Source: CAZCBN01 sp964496975 (GTDB lineage: Bacteria > Planctomycetota > Phycisphaerae > Phycisphaerales > UBA1924). Taken from it: 5,654 nucleotides of DNA. Shown piece after piece: positions 5,508 through 5,654 of this stretch (the first letter of the stretch is position 1; each line of letters opens with the position of its first letter). Both the position numbers and the translations under genes were made by a program. The notes below the pieces were generated by a model. The model searched no databases, was not told where the DNA came from, and worked only from the letters and a program-made list of their open reading frames with translations. The DNA lies in contig CAZCBN010000167.1 in assembly GCA_964496975.1 (NCBI GenBank), positions 1-5,654 on the forward strand. The letters are read 5' to 3'.

Positions 5508-5654
5508 CGCTCGAAAACACACCTGTATCAGCCCTGAAATCGAATCTTTGCCACCCCTTCCCCCGTCTCGGCCGCCAGACCAAAGAGTCCACCCCGCCCC
5601 AAACCCCCCATCCCCCCGAACCCGACCGCCGGGCCCCGTTCTCGGGCCCAACGG

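Larger units (their letters stand above)
5402..5654. other. Upstream intergenic region at the right edge, no gene seen
   Basis: Apart from the ribosome binding site and the AAGCGCTT palindrome I see no gene here. The far end (5635-5654) has a GGGCCC/GGGCCC inverted pair with no T-tract. The open frames on the minus strand have no protein-like composition and no ribosome binding site. Confidence 0.5.

Noticed and set aside
5635..5654. GGGCCC inverted pair at the right edge as a terminator
   Set aside because: There is no T-tract on either strand within view, and the stem is only six pairs of a self-complementary hexamer.

Overview
The window looks like part of a planctomycete chromosome, probably from the class Phycisphaerae. 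The pointers are very high GC, an IF-2 N-terminal domain of planctomycete style, and a secreted protein ending in the Gly-Cys type of dockerin tail (a final Asp-Ala-Gly-Cys-Pro) common in that group. The taxonomic call rests on remembered family features; no database search was run. All three genes that can be supported lie on the minus strand, so transcription runs from right to left.

Reading with transcription: positions 5402-5654 hold the upstream region of a secreted protein gene, with a good ribosome binding site and an AAGCGCTT palindrome that resembles a LacI-family operator. The gene (3368-5401) encodes a 677-residue exported protein made of duplicated beta-rich modules and two tandem dockerin-type repeats. 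It ends at a clear intrinsic terminator (3254-3289).

The stretch 2593-3253 has no credible gene. It probably holds the promoter and a long leader for the next operon: a sigma70-like promoter candidate at 3094-3123, a terminator-like hairpin followed by a T-rich tract at 2789-2832, and a degenerate 9-bp tandem array at 2621-2746.

nusA (1144-2592) encodes the transcription elongation and termination factor. Downstream of it is infB (999 to the left edge, incomplete), which encodes translation initiation factor IF-2. infB starts at TTG behind a perfect GGAGG and has no ATG near its start. nusA and infB share one reading frame and are separated by three in-frame TGA codons created by a 15-bp tandem repeat. 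The nusA-infB pairing is the conserved bacterial core operon, but the usual neighbours rimP (before nusA) and ylxR (between the two) are not seen here.

I see no CRISPR array, mobile element, tRNA or rRNA. The least ordinary items are the architecture of the secreted protein and the structured region in front of nusA.
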